Part shown: in pieces, positions 43,695-52,568 of the stretch
Layout of the letters: the number at the start of each line of letters is the position of its first letter
How positions within the stretch are numbered: position 1 is the stretch's first letter
Program-made: the position numbers and the translations under genes
DNA from: Paenibacillus sp. TCA20
GTDB lineage: Bacteria; Bacillota; Bacilli; Paenibacillales; Paenibacillaceae
Length of the DNA: 64,000 nucleotides
Direction of reading: 5' to 3'
Assembly: GCF_000732325.1 (NCBI RefSeq)
Contig: NZ_BBIW01000006.1
Coordinates: 186,001-250,000, forward strand
Notes under the pieces: model-generated
The model's input: the letters and a program-made list of their open reading frames with translations, nothing else
Told to the model about the DNA's origin: nothing
The model's database searches: none

Positions 43695-45986
43695 CTAGAC
43701 AGTCACAACATCTCCGCTGGTATGCTGTGCATCCTCTGTAACGGAGCCCTGTTTTCTTCGGCGTCCGCTCCACAGGAAATAGATCAGTGTCAGCAGCAGA
43801 GAGATACCGGCATATATTCCGAGTGTCGCCGCCTTATCCCACATAAGATTGAAGTTGCCGCTCATAATGACAGCTTTGTACCCGATCACACTGTGATACA
43901 TCGGCAGCAGGGAGCTGATCGGCTTCATCCATTCCGGCAGCAGCTCGAGCGGGAACGTTCCGCCGCTAGTTGCCAGCTGGAATACGAGCAGTACGATGAC
44001 AAGATAGCGGCCCACTAGATCAAGCCAGGTTACGAGCGCCTGAACAATCATCATGGAAGTAAAGCCAACGATAATCGAGAATACGTAGAACAGCGGTATA
44101 CTCGCGACTTCGAGCTTCAAGCCATACAGCATGAAGGTTGCCAGGATCACTGCCTGCAGCACGCTCATTCCCCCAAAGGCAAGGAAGCGGCTTACAAACC
44201 GGCTCCACGGGCCCGCATCCGGTACACTTGTTTCTCGCATGTTCATAATAATGGTCGTAATCAGTGCCCCGACAAACAAACCGATGGACATAAAATACGG
44301 CGTGAGGCCTGTGCCGTAATTAGCTACACTTCGGGTCTCATCCTCGATCGTTTGGACAGGCTCAGCAAACATGCTGATCACTTCATCCGTCTGTTGCAGC
44401 TCAGAGGTATCTGACGCTGCATCCTTCAATTGGGTTGACAGCTCGCTCGAGCCATCCTTAATTTCACTCAGCCCATTGTGAAGCTTGCCGGCACCATCCG
44501 TCAGCTGAGCCGAGCCATCTGCCAGCGTTGTCACGCCCCCTGTCAATTCACCAATGCTGCTAAGCAGCGTGCCGGTTCCGGTATAGAGCTCTGATGCTCC
44601 CGCACGCAGAGTTTCTCCGCCGCTTGCGGCTTCAGACAGCTTCTCACCAAACAATGCCAGGTTGGAATTCAGCTCTCCTTGACCTTGTGCCAGCGTATCT
44701 GCACCCGCAAGCAGCTGCTCTTGGCCGGCTGCCAAGGCAGAGGCTCCAGATGCAAGCTCCTTGTGCCCCGAGAGAAGCTGCTGTGCACCTGCTGCAAGCT
44801 TCTCATTCCCTTGGTTCAAGGCCTGCGCTCCGCTGAGCAGCTGCTGATCTGCCGCATGAAGCTGTCCCGCTCCTTCGGCCAGTGACTGGCTAGCAGCAAG
44901 GAGCTTCTGCACTTCCGGACTCGCGGCAAGCTCGGGGTTCGACTCGGCCAATTGCTGAAGTCCTGCCGCAAGTGTCTCTGCCCCCGCTGCCAGCTGGCCG
45001 CTTGCTTCCTCCGCAGCGGAGAGTCCGCTGCTTAGCTGCGCACTTCCCTGCTTCGCGCCCTGCAAGCCTTCGTTTAGTGCACTGGCTCCCTGCTCCGCAG
45101 AAGCAAGACCTTCACTCAGCGCCGCTGCGCCATCTCGTGAAGAAGTAATGCCATCCTTCAGTTCCACAGCGCCGCTCTGTAATTTGCCTGAGCCTTCTTC
45201 CAGCTGACCTTCAGCCGTGACGAGCTGGTTCAAACCGGTCGACAGCTCATTAGCTCCTGTATGAAGCTGTCCCGTTCCGTCATTTAATGTCTTCACCCCG
45301 TCTGCCAGAGGATCCATTCCTTGCTGCAGCTCCAAGGTCCCCTCCGACAGCTTCTTCAGATTATCCTGGAGGGTCACAGCACCGTCATCGAGCTTAACAG
45401 CTCCTTCGTTAATATCCTTTGCTCCATCCCCTGCTTCACCAAATCCATCGGATGCTTCAGAGAACTTATCCAGCAGCGTTTCTGTATAGGACTCGGTTAC
45501 AGCAGAAGATACCTGCTTGCTGATCTCCTTGATCGCCGTATTTCCGATCTGAGCCCCGACAAAGTTATAACTTCCGTTCGGTTCATAGATCAGTTCGGCC
45601 GGACTTGGCTTGTCATCAAGCAGTGTTGTCGCCCGGGACGAGAAATCCTCAGGAATCGTAATCTTCATGTAATACTTATTGTTATCTATGCCCTCCTGAG
45701 CTTCCTCATTATTGACGAACTGCCAGTCGAACTCGGGGTCCTCCTTCAGCTCCTCCATTAAATCCTGACCGATCGTAAGACTCTCGCCTTCAAAGTCGGC
45801 TCCCTTATCCTCATTCACCACCGCAATGGGCAGCCGCTCCAAATGATTGTACGGATCCCAGAAGGCAGTCAAGTAGATCCCTGTGTACAGAATCGGAATA
45901 CAAATTACCGCAATGATGGGAATCAGTATTTTGGGATTCTTGACTGCTCTGAGTACATCTTTAGAAAAAACAGATAATGATTTCAT
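43695..45986 (-). CDS. yhgE: YhgE/Pip domain membrane protein
   Basis: 763-aa membrane protein of the YhgE/Pip family, related to ABC-2-type export permeases and to the lactococcal phage-infection protein. One helix near residues 20-38, a long extracytoplasmic region, and five or six helices from about 575 to 745. The central part (about 185-530) is built from imperfect 7- and 11-residue repeats of the form A-x-G-A-x-x-L-x-x-G (for example L-A-A-G-A-E-T-L-A-A-G), predicted to form long coiled coils. A TetR gene reads into it, and both promoters carry the same TGACC-N13-GGTCA operator, the layout of yhgD-yhgE in B. subtilis. Substrate unknown. Confidence 0.9.
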   Translation of the reverse strand: MKSLSVFSKDVLRAVKNPKILIPIIAVICIPILYTGIYLTAFWDPYNHLERLPIAVVNEDKGADFEGESLTIGQDLMEELKEDPEFDWQFVNNEEAQEGIDNNKYYMKITIPEDFSSRATTLLDDKPSPAELIYEPNGSYNFVGAQIGNTAIKEISKQVSSAVTESYTETLLDKFSEASDGFGEAGDGAKDINEGAVKLDDGAVTLQDNLKKLSEGTLELQQGMDPLADGVKTLNDGTGQLHTGANELSTGLNQLVTAEGQLEEGSGKLQSGAVELKDGITSSRDGAAALSEGLASAEQGASALNEGLQGAKQGSAQLSSGLSAAEEASGQLAAGAETLAAGLQQLAESNPELAASPEVQKLLAASQSLAEGAGQLHAADQQLLSGAQALNQGNEKLAAGAQQLLSGHKELASGASALAAGQEQLLAGADTLAQGQGELNSNLALFGEKLSEAASGGETLRAGASELYTGTGTLLSSIGELTGGVTTLADGSAQLTDGAGKLHNGLSEIKDGSSELSTQLKDAASDTSELQQTDEVISMFAEPVQTIEDETRSVANYGTGLTPYFMSIGLFVGALITTIIMNMRETSVPDAGPWSRFVSRFLAFGGMSVLQAVILATFMLYGLKLEVASIPLFYVFSIIVGFTSMMIVQALVTWLDLVGRYLVIVLLVFQLATSGGTFPLELLPEWMKPISSLLPMYHSVIGYKAVIMSGNFNLMWDKAATLGIYAGISLLLTLIYFLWSGRRRKQGSVTEDAQHTSGDVVTV

Positions 45987-46016
45987 TTCCCCTTACTCCT
46001 TCTCTATTATACGATT

Positions 46017-46039
46017 TGACCATAATCCTCATTCGGTCA
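46017..46039. promoter_or_regulatory. Operator at the yhgE promoter
   Basis: TGACC (46017-46021), 13 bases, GGTCA (46035-46039), the same half sites and spacing as in front of the TetR gene. It lies 31 bases upstream of the yhgE start. Confidence 0.6.
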
Positions 46040-46154
46040 TTTCATTCGAAAAAAATAAACATTTCTATATCAGAGATGTTTGGTCTTTATAAACTTAATA
46101 TAAATAAGCCGGCTTCCACTTCCTGCTGCGTGAATACCGGCCCTGACTGCTGAG

Positions 46155-46745
46155 CTATCCTACCGCTTCCTGCGACAGGCCGTTTACAAGAAATAGCTGA
46201 AGATATTGCTTGATCTCTTCCTTGCTTAGCGGTTCATTGATCCGATTCCAATCGGAGGTTAGCGCAATATACAGCTTGAACATAATAAAAGCGACAACCT
46301 TCGGATCACATGGCTTAATTTCACCTTTGTTCATTGCAGTAGTCAGCTGCTTCTCCAAATAGCCCGTAATAACTGCTTCTACCTTCTCATGACCAGCCTT
46401 CGCCTGCGCCGTACCGAATTCTCTGACTTCTTGAGACAGCTTGATGAGCAGCTCATGCTGCTTCCTGAACTCGAGCAGGGCATCAAGAATGCGATACAAA
46501 TTCGTGACAAAGGTCTGTTCTGAATCTAGCTCCCTTTCTGCAAGCTCCTTCATCTCCAGAATAACGTCATGCAGAATCTCATCGAACAGCTCTTCTTTAT
46601 TCGTAAAAAAAGTATAGATTGTGCCTTTCCCCACATTAGCAATCTTCGCTACCTGATCCATCGTCGTCGCTTTATATCCAAATAGAGCAAAGGACTGGGC
46701 TGCGGCCTGAACTATAAGCTTGCGGCGATTTACCTGTGCCAACAT
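46155..46745 (-). CDS. yhgD: TetR/AcrR family regulator of yhgE
   Basis: 196-aa repressor. The N-terminal TetR helix-turn-helix spans about residues 8-55: K-L-I-V-Q-A-A-A-Q-S-F-A-L-F-G-Y-K-A-T-T-M-D-Q-V-A and V-G-K-G-T-I-Y-T-F-F-T-N-K-E-E-L-F. The rest is the helical ligand-binding and dimer domain, ligand unknown. I use the ATG at 46745; a TTG directly after it is better spaced from GGGAGG and could be the real start. The gene lies upstream of yhgE, reads in the same direction, and the operator TGACC-N13-GGTCA occurs in front of both, so it probably represses itself and yhgE. Confidence 0.9.
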   Translation of the reverse strand: MLAQVNRRKLIVQAAAQSFALFGYKATTMDQVAKIANVGKGTIYTFFTNKEELFDEILHDVILEMKELAERELDSEQTFVTNLYRILDALLEFRKQHELLIKLSQEVREFGTAQAKAGHEKVEAVITGYLEKQLTTAMNKGEIKPCDPKVVAFIMFKLYIALTSDWNRINEPLSKEEIKQYLQLFLVNGLSQEAVG

Positions 46746-46772
46746 GTCTCCTCCCTCTGTCATCTATTTATT

Positions 46773-46799
46773 AATGACCAAAAATCTATTTTGGTCATT
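46773..46799. promoter_or_regulatory. Operator in front of the TetR gene
   Basis: Perfect inverted repeat AATGACCAAAA (46773-46783) and TTTTGGTCATT (46789-46799) with a 5-base spacer. Confidence 0.75.
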
Positions 46800-46984
46800 C
46801 AGTCAAAAACCACTTTATCACTTTTATTTCTTTTTAGCAAGAAAAATCACATTTTTTGAGACTTCTTACATGCCAAATTCGTTTAATGTATTGCAGGGTT
46901 TTATTATTCCCGTTTCGTCATATGATTTAGAGAGCTTTATACATACCGAACAGCCAAATCTCAATTTATGAAATAGGTGAATTT

Positions 46985-48142
46985 ATGAAGAAGAAGAGAG
47001 TGCTCTTGCAGTCAGAAGGTTTCGGTACCGGACATACACAAGCAGCACATGCCATTGAGAAGGGGCTCAAAATTCTGTACCCTCATGTGAATGCACGTGT
47101 CATTGAGCTTGGCAAAATATTGAATCCCACGGTAGCGCCCTTCATTCTGGGTGCCTATCGCAGAACGATCACGATGAGCCCCAAGCTGATCGGGATGATC
47201 TATCGAACCAATTATAACCGAAGCCTGACCGGATTTCGAAGACTCGCGCTTCACCGGCTATTCTATAACCACGCCAAGAAGGTGCTGACTCAGCTGAACC
47301 CGGATGTTATTATTTGCACGCATCCTTTTCCGAATGCGGTGATTTCCAGATTGAAGCGTCTTGGACTAGACATCCCATTGTACACCTTAATAACGGACTA
47401 CGATGCTCATGGGACCTGGATTAGTCCGGAGGTCAATCAATACCTCGTCTCGTCTCCCAAGGTTGAGAGAATGCTGCTTGAGAGAAACGTAGATTCGCAG
47501 CGAATTCGGATTACCGGCATACCGGTTCATCCTGACTTCTGGAACAAGCAGCCGAAGGAGGCGGTCCGAGAGGAGCTTAGTCTGAGGAATATCCCTACGG
47601 TCATGATTATGGGGGGAGGCTGGGGACTGCCGCTTCAGGATCAGCTCATGGAAGACATCGCTTCCTGGAAGGGCAAGATTCAGCTCGTCTTCTGTGTCGG
47701 CAACAATGAGAAGCTGGCCGAGCGTCTAAGAGAATCCGCTATGTTCCAGCATCCCGATATTCATATCATAGGCTACACACGCAAGGTTAGCAAATTGATG
47801 GATGCTTCAGATCTTCTTGTAACGAAGCCAGGCGGCATGACTTGTACAGAAGGGCTGGCCAAAGGTCTTCCTATGCTGTTTGCTCCCCCGCTGCCCGGGC
47901 AGGAGGAAGAGAATTGTGATTATTTTGTTAAATCCGGATATGGTACTGTTCTTCAGAACTCGTATGTACTTCATCAGCAATTCTCAAGATTGCACCATCT
48001 GTATGCAAACGGCATTGCAGTGAGCGCTGCTGACACCCGACTGAATGAGTATGAGCCAGAGGCCTGCACAAGAACCGTGCATGAGCTGTTGATGCAGAGC
48101 GCAACACGCCGTACTCCGGTTATGCAATATGCTTCCCGTTAA
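46985..48142 (+). CDS. Diacylglycerol glucosyltransferase-like enzyme (MGDG synthase family)
   Basis: 385-aa GT28-family transferase of the MGDG-synthase/UgtP group. These enzymes move glucose or galactose from the UDP-sugar to diacylglycerol to make membrane glycolipids, including lipoteichoic acid anchors. The N-terminal domain has S-E-G-F-G-T-G-H-T-Q-A-A and I-C-T-H-P-F-P; the C-terminal domain has M-G-G-G-W-G-L-P near residue 211 and the donor-binding V-T-K-P-G-G-M-T-C-T-E-G-L near 279. Relatives in this group are often annotated only as glycosyltransferases, so the exact lipid acceptor is inference. Start ATG behind TAGGTG. A single gene closed by a bidirectional terminator. Confidence 0.85.
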   Translation: MKKKRVLLQSEGFGTGHTQAAHAIEKGLKILYPHVNARVIELGKILNPTVAPFILGAYRRTITMSPKLIGMIYRTNYNRSLTGFRRLALHRLFYNHAKKVLTQLNPDVIICTHPFPNAVISRLKRLGLDIPLYTLITDYDAHGTWISPEVNQYLVSSPKVERMLLERNVDSQRIRITGIPVHPDFWNKQPKEAVREELSLRNIPTVMIMGGGWGLPLQDQLMEDIASWKGKIQLVFCVGNNEKLAERLRESAMFQHPDIHIIGYTRKVSKLMDASDLLVTKPGGMTCTEGLAKGLPMLFAPPLPGQEEENCDYFVKSGYGTVLQNSYVLHQQFSRLHHLYANGIAVSAADTRLNEYEPEACTRTVHELLMQSATRRTPVMQYASR

Positions 48143-48173
48143 TACGTCATCCCATTCCATACCATATCCAAAA

Positions 48174-48228
48174 AAGAGCTGCATGCCCATTCGTCCACGG
48201 TTGGCGAATTACGCAAATGCAGCTCTTA
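48174..48228. terminator. Bidirectional terminator
   Basis: AAGAGCTGCAT pairs, with one mismatch, with AATGCAGCTCTT, with an inner ATTCG/CGAAT stem. It lies between the converging glycosyltransferase and UPF0173 genes. Confidence 0.85.
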
Positions 48229-48265
48229 TTATATCTTCAGATCTGTTCATAATCTGTATTACAAG

Positions 48266-48949
48266 TTACAGTGTTGTGCTCGCTCCCGGCTCCAGTATTA
48301 CAGTCTCAATCTCTTCCTGGCTCAGAAGCTGGCGGAAGTGATTCGGATCCTGCTCCAGCCCAGGGAACGTATTGTAGTGAATAGGAATGACTTGCTTCGT
48401 GCGAATCCAGGTGGCTGCCATCGCAGCATCCTCTGGTCCCATCGTCAAACCATCACCGATCGGAAGCGCAGCAATATCAATATGGTTCAGTTCTCCGATG
48501 ATACGCATGTCACCAAATAAAGCCGTGTCTCCAGCATGATATAAAGTCTTGCCGCCCATCGTCAGCAGAATGCCCGCAGGTTGTCCCAAATAAACAGGCT
48601 TGCCGTCGATATCAAGAGACGAGCTGTGGAATGCCAGTGTAAACTTCACTTTGAAGCCGTCAAACTGATGGCTGCCTCCTGTATTCATATGATGCGTCTT
48701 CACGCCTTGATTCTGACAATAATCAGCCAGCTCGTATACAGCTACAACCGGGCAGTCATTTGCTCTGGCAATGGCAAGGGTATCACCAAAATGATCGGAG
48801 TGGGCATGAGTCAACAGCACCGCATCCACTTTAACCTCTTCCGGAGCAATCGTTGCCTTCGGGTTTCCGGATAGAAAGGGATCGATAATGACCCGTTTGC
48901 CTTCAGCTTCAACGAACAAACAAGAATGACCATAGTACGTAATTTTCAT
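48266..48949 (-). CDS. UPF0173 metal-dependent hydrolase (YtkL-like)
   Basis: 227-aa metallo-beta-lactamase-fold protein of the UPF0173/YtkL family; natural substrate not known. Metal-binding motifs: Y-G-H-S-C near the start, T-H-A-H-S-D-H-F-G-D (about 47-56), the glycine-rich turn with H-A-G-D-T-A-L-F-G-D (about 138-147), and I-P-I-H-Y-N-T-F near 193. AGGAGG lies upstream of the ATG. Single-gene unit. Confidence 0.92.
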   Translation of the reverse strand: MKITYYGHSCLFVEAEGKRVIIDPFLSGNPKATIAPEEVKVDAVLLTHAHSDHFGDTLAIARANDCPVVAVYELADYCQNQGVKTHHMNTGGSHQFDGFKVKFTLAFHSSSLDIDGKPVYLGQPAGILLTMGGKTLYHAGDTALFGDMRIIGELNHIDIAALPIGDGLTMGPEDAAMAATWIRTKQVIPIHYNTFPGLEQDPNHFRQLLSQEEIETVILEPGASTTL

Positions 48950-49069
48950 AGATTATTACCTCCTATGCATAGGTTATACCCCGTGGAATAACGGACATAT
49001 CACATCCATTATATCACTTGTCGAATCAATTTCATAAATCATTCAAAAGGGATTATGAATGGATTCGGC

Positions 49070-49969
49070 CTATTTATAAAAGGTATGGTGACCAATTGTT
49101 TTCACCTTTTCTTGAGAATGGTGTACGGTAAGGTCGTCAGCCAGGGTAATAGATAAGAAGAAGAGCGTATCATCAGGTACTTCCTTCCGCCCGTGCATGG
49201 CTTCGTTTACAGCTTGAATAGCGTCCTCGTTAGGCGTCACACGGTCCATACGGCCGTTCGCAACAGGACTGAACTGATATTTCTGATATATTACATCCTT
49301 AATGGTATCGGGATAATTGGCTGACCGCAGCCGGTTTAAGACAACGTTAGCTACAGCTACTTTGCCTTCGTACGGTTCGCCTTCTGCTTCTGCCATCACA
49401 ATTTTTTGCAGCATAAGCAGTTCCTTATCCGTCACGGGGTAGTCCCAGGTCGATTTATCTTTGTCTGCCTGAGTTAATAGTTCCGTACGGGTAAAGAATA
49501 AAGTTTCGGGGGGAGTGGTCTTCATTTTTTCAGCGGTTAATTGAGCAAGTGCTTTTTGCTTCTCCAGCTTCTGTTGCTTCTCTAGAGCCGCCAGTTTCTT
49601 CGCTTTCTCGGCTTGCTGCTGTTCTTTGAGAGCTTCTGCTTCCAAATGTTCAGCTGCCTTGATCGAAATATAGTCCGTGGCAATGCGCGGTGTGCCAACC
49701 GCGGTCACCGATTGGTTCGTCATTTCATGAATTGCAGATGTCCTTGCAATAGATTTCACAGCAGTGGCTCCGTCCCCATCAGAGCTTGTCCTGCGAATAT
49801 GATCTGCCGCTTCATTATGATGAGCGGTCTGAGCCGTCTCCGGCATTTCCTTTGTTGCACTATCCCCATATACTTCAACAGCCTTCACAATAAGGCTGGC
49901 CCCCAATATAAACACCAGCAGCACGATCATCAGAGGTGCTACCCAGCGAATCTCTCTATTTGTATTCAT
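49070..49969 (-). CDS. SleB/CwlJ-type cell wall hydrolase
   Basis: 299-aa predicted peptidoglycan hydrolase of the Hydrolase_2 family (spore cortex-lytic type). One N-terminal membrane helix (about 9-29), a roughly 100-residue polar spacer, a charged coiled-coil stretch rich in Q, K, E and A (about 110-150), and the catalytic domain (about 180-299) starting L-M-L-Q-K-I-V-M-A-E-A-E-G-E-P-Y-E-G-K-V-A-V-A-N, with the conserved glutamate in A-E-A-E-G-E. The spacer and coiled coil are unusual compared with SleB, which has an N-terminal PG-binding domain instead. Whether it acts on spore cortex or on vegetative wall cannot be told. Confidence 0.88.
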   Translation of the reverse strand: MNTNREIRWVAPLMIVLLVFILGASLIVKAVEVYGDSATKEMPETAQTAHHNEAADHIRRTSSDGDGATAVKSIARTSAIHEMTNQSVTAVGTPRIATDYISIKAAEHLEAEALKEQQQAEKAKKLAALEKQQKLEKQKALAQLTAEKMKTTPPETLFFTRTELLTQADKDKSTWDYPVTDKELLMLQKIVMAEAEGEPYEGKVAVANVVLNRLRSANYPDTIKDVIYQKYQFSPVANGRMDRVTPNEDAIQAVNEAMHGRKEVPDDTLFFLSITLADDLTVHHSQEKVKTIGHHTFYK

Positions 49970-50283
49970 AATGACCTCCTGTTATATCGGCACAATTCTA
50001 CTTAACTGTAACCAAAAATGCAAGGTTTGAATAACAGATAATATACCAAATACAGTCTCTACAACAGGGAAAAGTGCTCTATGCGGATGCTTGTCCACAT
50101 CAAAAATTCCGTTGATCTATCAAGCTTTTTCGCACCCGAACACCTGATCCCAAAAAATACTAAATAAAAAATATAATTTTTGTGAACTTTAGTTTTTTTT
50201 GACTCAAATTATATCTTTTTTCTGGTTGTAAAAGCTATAAATGGTTATAGATTACCATATTAAGGAGTCTATGAATTTATGCA
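49970..50283. other. AT-rich gap without a supported gene
   Basis: This 314-base gap contains T-rich and A-rich runs (about 50155-50220) and no convincing gene. TAAGGAG at 50260 stands before an ATG at 50271, but the reading runs antisense into the thpR gene and is rejected. Confidence 0.5.
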
Positions 50284-50847
50284 TTATAAATCGTATTTTC
50301 CTATCATTTCATACATCGGCTTTTGACCCATATTTGTCTTATATAGCACAAATCCTTCCACCAGCCAAGTGTCATCCCATACCCCGTCCATCAGCTCACT
50401 TAAGTTAAAAGAGCCTAGGCGCTCCTGATTAAATTTGCGTGCCGTTGTAATATGCGGACGATAGGGACGTTCCTCCGGTACAAACCCTAATGGTAGGGTT
50501 GATTGTACGATTGACTGCTGCAGTGAAAACAGGCTGTCCAGCTCACCCTCCACCCCTCTCCACAATACTCTCGGTGCCCGTTCGGAACCAAACACACCCG
50601 GCTCCCCAATCTTGAGCGGAAAAGGCTGCACCTGATTCGCTGCTTCCTGCAAAGCTTCATGCAGCTTGTCCAGGACCGCTGGATCCGTATCGCCCAAGAA
50701 TTGCAAAGTGATATGATAATCCTCTTGATGAGTCCGATTTCGAAAAGGAAGCTGATCCTTGTGATGCTCCATCCATTGATGCAGCTTATTTTTTATTTCA
50801 TCCGGTATTCGGACAGCGGTAAAGAGTCGTACCTTGTGATCTGACAT
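50284..50847 (-). CDS. thpR: RNA 2',3'-cyclic phosphodiesterase
   Basis: 187-aa 2H-phosphoesterase of the ThpR/LigT family, which opens 2',3'-cyclic phosphates on RNA ends. The two H-x-T motifs are present: Y-H-I-T-L-Q-F-L-G (about 44-52) and H-I-T-T-A-R-K (about 134-140); F-T-A-V-R-I-P at the start is typical. I use the ATG at 50847, ten bases after GAGG; an ATG two codons earlier is too close to it. A TATAAT-like -10 box lies at about 50930 on the minus strand. Confidence 0.9.
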   Translation of the reverse strand: MSDHKVRLFTAVRIPDEIKNKLHQWMEHHKDQLPFRNRTHQEDYHITLQFLGDTDPAVLDKLHEALQEAANQVQPFPLKIGEPGVFGSERAPRVLWRGVEGELDSLFSLQQSIVQSTLPLGFVPEERPYRPHITTARKFNQERLGSFNLSELMDGVWDDTWLVEGFVLYKTNMGQKPMYEMIGKYDL

Positions 50848-51460
50848 ATGCATTTATCCTCACTTTATGTTTTTTAGTAAGATGAATTCAATAAGTTATC
50901 GTCATACGCCTTCCACGTACAACCATTATACACCAGAATATATTAACAATATCCTAGTACTAGTATCAGGTACTAATTGCGGTATATTAGGTATATTTTC
51001 CATAGCAACATATGACTTACAGCCTATTTCACACCAAAATAATTGGTTTAAATTATCTGCCTTACCTCTAATTCATCATTTCCTTATCCATCTGATCCTA
51101 TGTAAAGAAACAAGCAGTTTACCGCACTAAATAAAAGATAAGAACCATGATCCTCTTCTCTATTTCATCGTTAAAATTTTTTTCTTACTATATAATATGT
51201 ATACAATGCCATAGTAGGTTCAATGTCACCGTTCATGTCATATAAGTATACAGAAGTTACCTCCTCACGCACAGAAATACCAATATATAACATATACATA
51301 TAAATTTACATTTATCCAGAAAAATCTTTACTTTTTAGCAGCGTCGAGTGAACTTCTTCTATTTATATATACCCACCGTTTATCGAACTGCGTTATAATT
51401 GCCCGCTTGCGGCAACACTGCTACACTAGAGCTATTATGGTAGCAGGAGGAGATCTCGAT
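50848..51460. other. AT-rich intergenic region
   Basis: About 610 bases without a supported gene. There is a strong Shine-Dalgarno-like GAGGAGG on the minus strand at about 51260-51266 with no start codon at a workable distance, and a short palindrome AGTAC-N9-GTACT near 50955-50975. An 87-codon plus-strand frame at 50867-51130 has no ribosome binding site and a composition like random AT-rich sequence. Confidence 0.5.
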
Positions 51461-52417
51461 ATGAGCAGTATTGTAAGCTTACACGCATTTACAGAGTCAC
51501 AGCAACAGCTAGTTCAAGAAATAGCCCCTGATTACAAACTAACAATAGGTAAAGCCAAGGAGCTGGATCCTTCCGTCCTGAAGAACGCCGAAATTCTGGT
51601 GGGCTGGGCCCGAAACCATGCAGATACGCTGCTTGATCCAGACAGTAAATTAAAATGGGTTCAAACCTGGTCTGCCGGAGTGGATTATCTGCCTCAGGCC
51701 GAGCTGAGTGATCGAAATATTCTGTTGACGAATACAAGTGGAATTCATGCCATACCGATCTCTGAGATGGTCTTCGGTATGCTGCTGTCCATGTCCCGCA
51801 TGCTGAAGCAAGCAATTCTCAATCAAGCAAGTCGGAATTGGGACTCAAACGATACCGCGATGAGCGAGCTTCATGGCAAGACCATTGTCATCGCGGGTGT
51901 AGGGGAGATTGGGACCGCAACAGCCAGACTGGCAGAAGCCTTCGGTATGAACGTGGTCGGTGTACGCAAATCCGGCAAGCCTGCCCCTCATGTAAGCAAG
52001 ATGGTGAAGATGGAGCAGCTGGAGGAAGTATTGTCTGAAGGTGACTACATCATTAACATCCTCCCTCTTACAGAGGATACGAAGCATTTGTTCAACGAAC
52101 AGACCTTTAGTGCAATGAAGACGGGTGCTTGCTTCGTCAATGTAGGGCGAGGAGCAACCGTTCAGACATCTGCTCTGGTTAAAGCATTAGAAGAGAAGAA
52201 GCTCTCCGCTGCAGCACTCGATGTATTCGAGGAAGAGCCGCTGCCAGCCGATCATCCTCTGTGGGGAATGGACAACGTACTGATCACTCCGCATTTTGCC
52301 GGCAGCACACCTCATTATTCTGAACGCGCATTCGAGGTCTTCCTTGAGAATCTAAAGGCCTATGTCAAGAATGAGGATCTGCCCCGTAACCTGGTAGATT
52401 ACAGCCGATCCTATTAA
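51461..52417 (+). CDS. D-2-hydroxyacid dehydrogenase
   Basis: 318-aa NAD(P)-dependent oxidoreductase of the D-isomer 2-hydroxyacid dehydrogenase family. The Rossmann motif is V-I-A-G-V-G-E-I-G-T-A-T-A-R-L-A (about 137-152); catalytic residues are in V-N-V-G-R-G-A-T-V (Arg), D-V-F-E-E-E-P-L-P (Glu) and I-T-P-H-F-A-G-S-T-P (His). The acid reduced cannot be told from the sequence. I use the ATG at 51461 because AGGAGG lies upstream; an earlier ATG at 51407 has no ribosome binding site. A bidirectional terminator follows. Confidence 0.9.
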   Translation: MSSIVSLHAFTESQQQLVQEIAPDYKLTIGKAKELDPSVLKNAEILVGWARNHADTLLDPDSKLKWVQTWSAGVDYLPQAELSDRNILLTNTSGIHAIPISEMVFGMLLSMSRMLKQAILNQASRNWDSNDTAMSELHGKTIVIAGVGEIGTATARLAEAFGMNVVGVRKSGKPAPHVSKMVKMEQLEEVLSEGDYIINILPLTEDTKHLFNEQTFSAMKTGACFVNVGRGATVQTSALVKALEEKKLSAAALDVFEEEPLPADHPLWGMDNVLITPHFAGSTPHYSERAFEVFLENLKAYVKNEDLPRNLVDYSRSY

Positions 52418-52481
52418 CCAGCCTGAGGATGGTCAATCGTCCATCACCTGTGCTTCATTCATTAGCTCAATCTGAAAAATA

Positions 52482-52536
52482 AAATAAGGTCTGATGCTCT
52501 CTGCGGTGAACTGCAGATGCGTATCAGACCTTATTT
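52482..52536. terminator. Bidirectional terminator
   Basis: AAATAAGGTCTGAT pairs perfectly with ATCAGACCTTATTT; an inner imperfect stem fills the loop. It separates the dehydrogenase and methyltransferase genes, which converge. Confidence 0.9.
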
Positions 52537-52568
52537 GCCATTTACTTCAATTTTGAATAGATCACTGC

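Noticed and set aside
50271..50408. 45-codon plus-strand frame with TAAGGAG before its ATG
   Set aside because: Runs antisense through the conserved end of thpR, has no recognisable domain, and the AT-rich surroundings make a chance ribosome binding site likely.
50867..51130. 87-codon frame between thpR and the dehydrogenase
   Set aside because: No ribosome binding site and amino-acid composition like random AT-rich sequence.
51255..51270. Strong minus-strand Shine-Dalgarno GAGGAGG without a gene
   Set aside because: No start codon within a workable distance; only a 19-codon frame far downstream.
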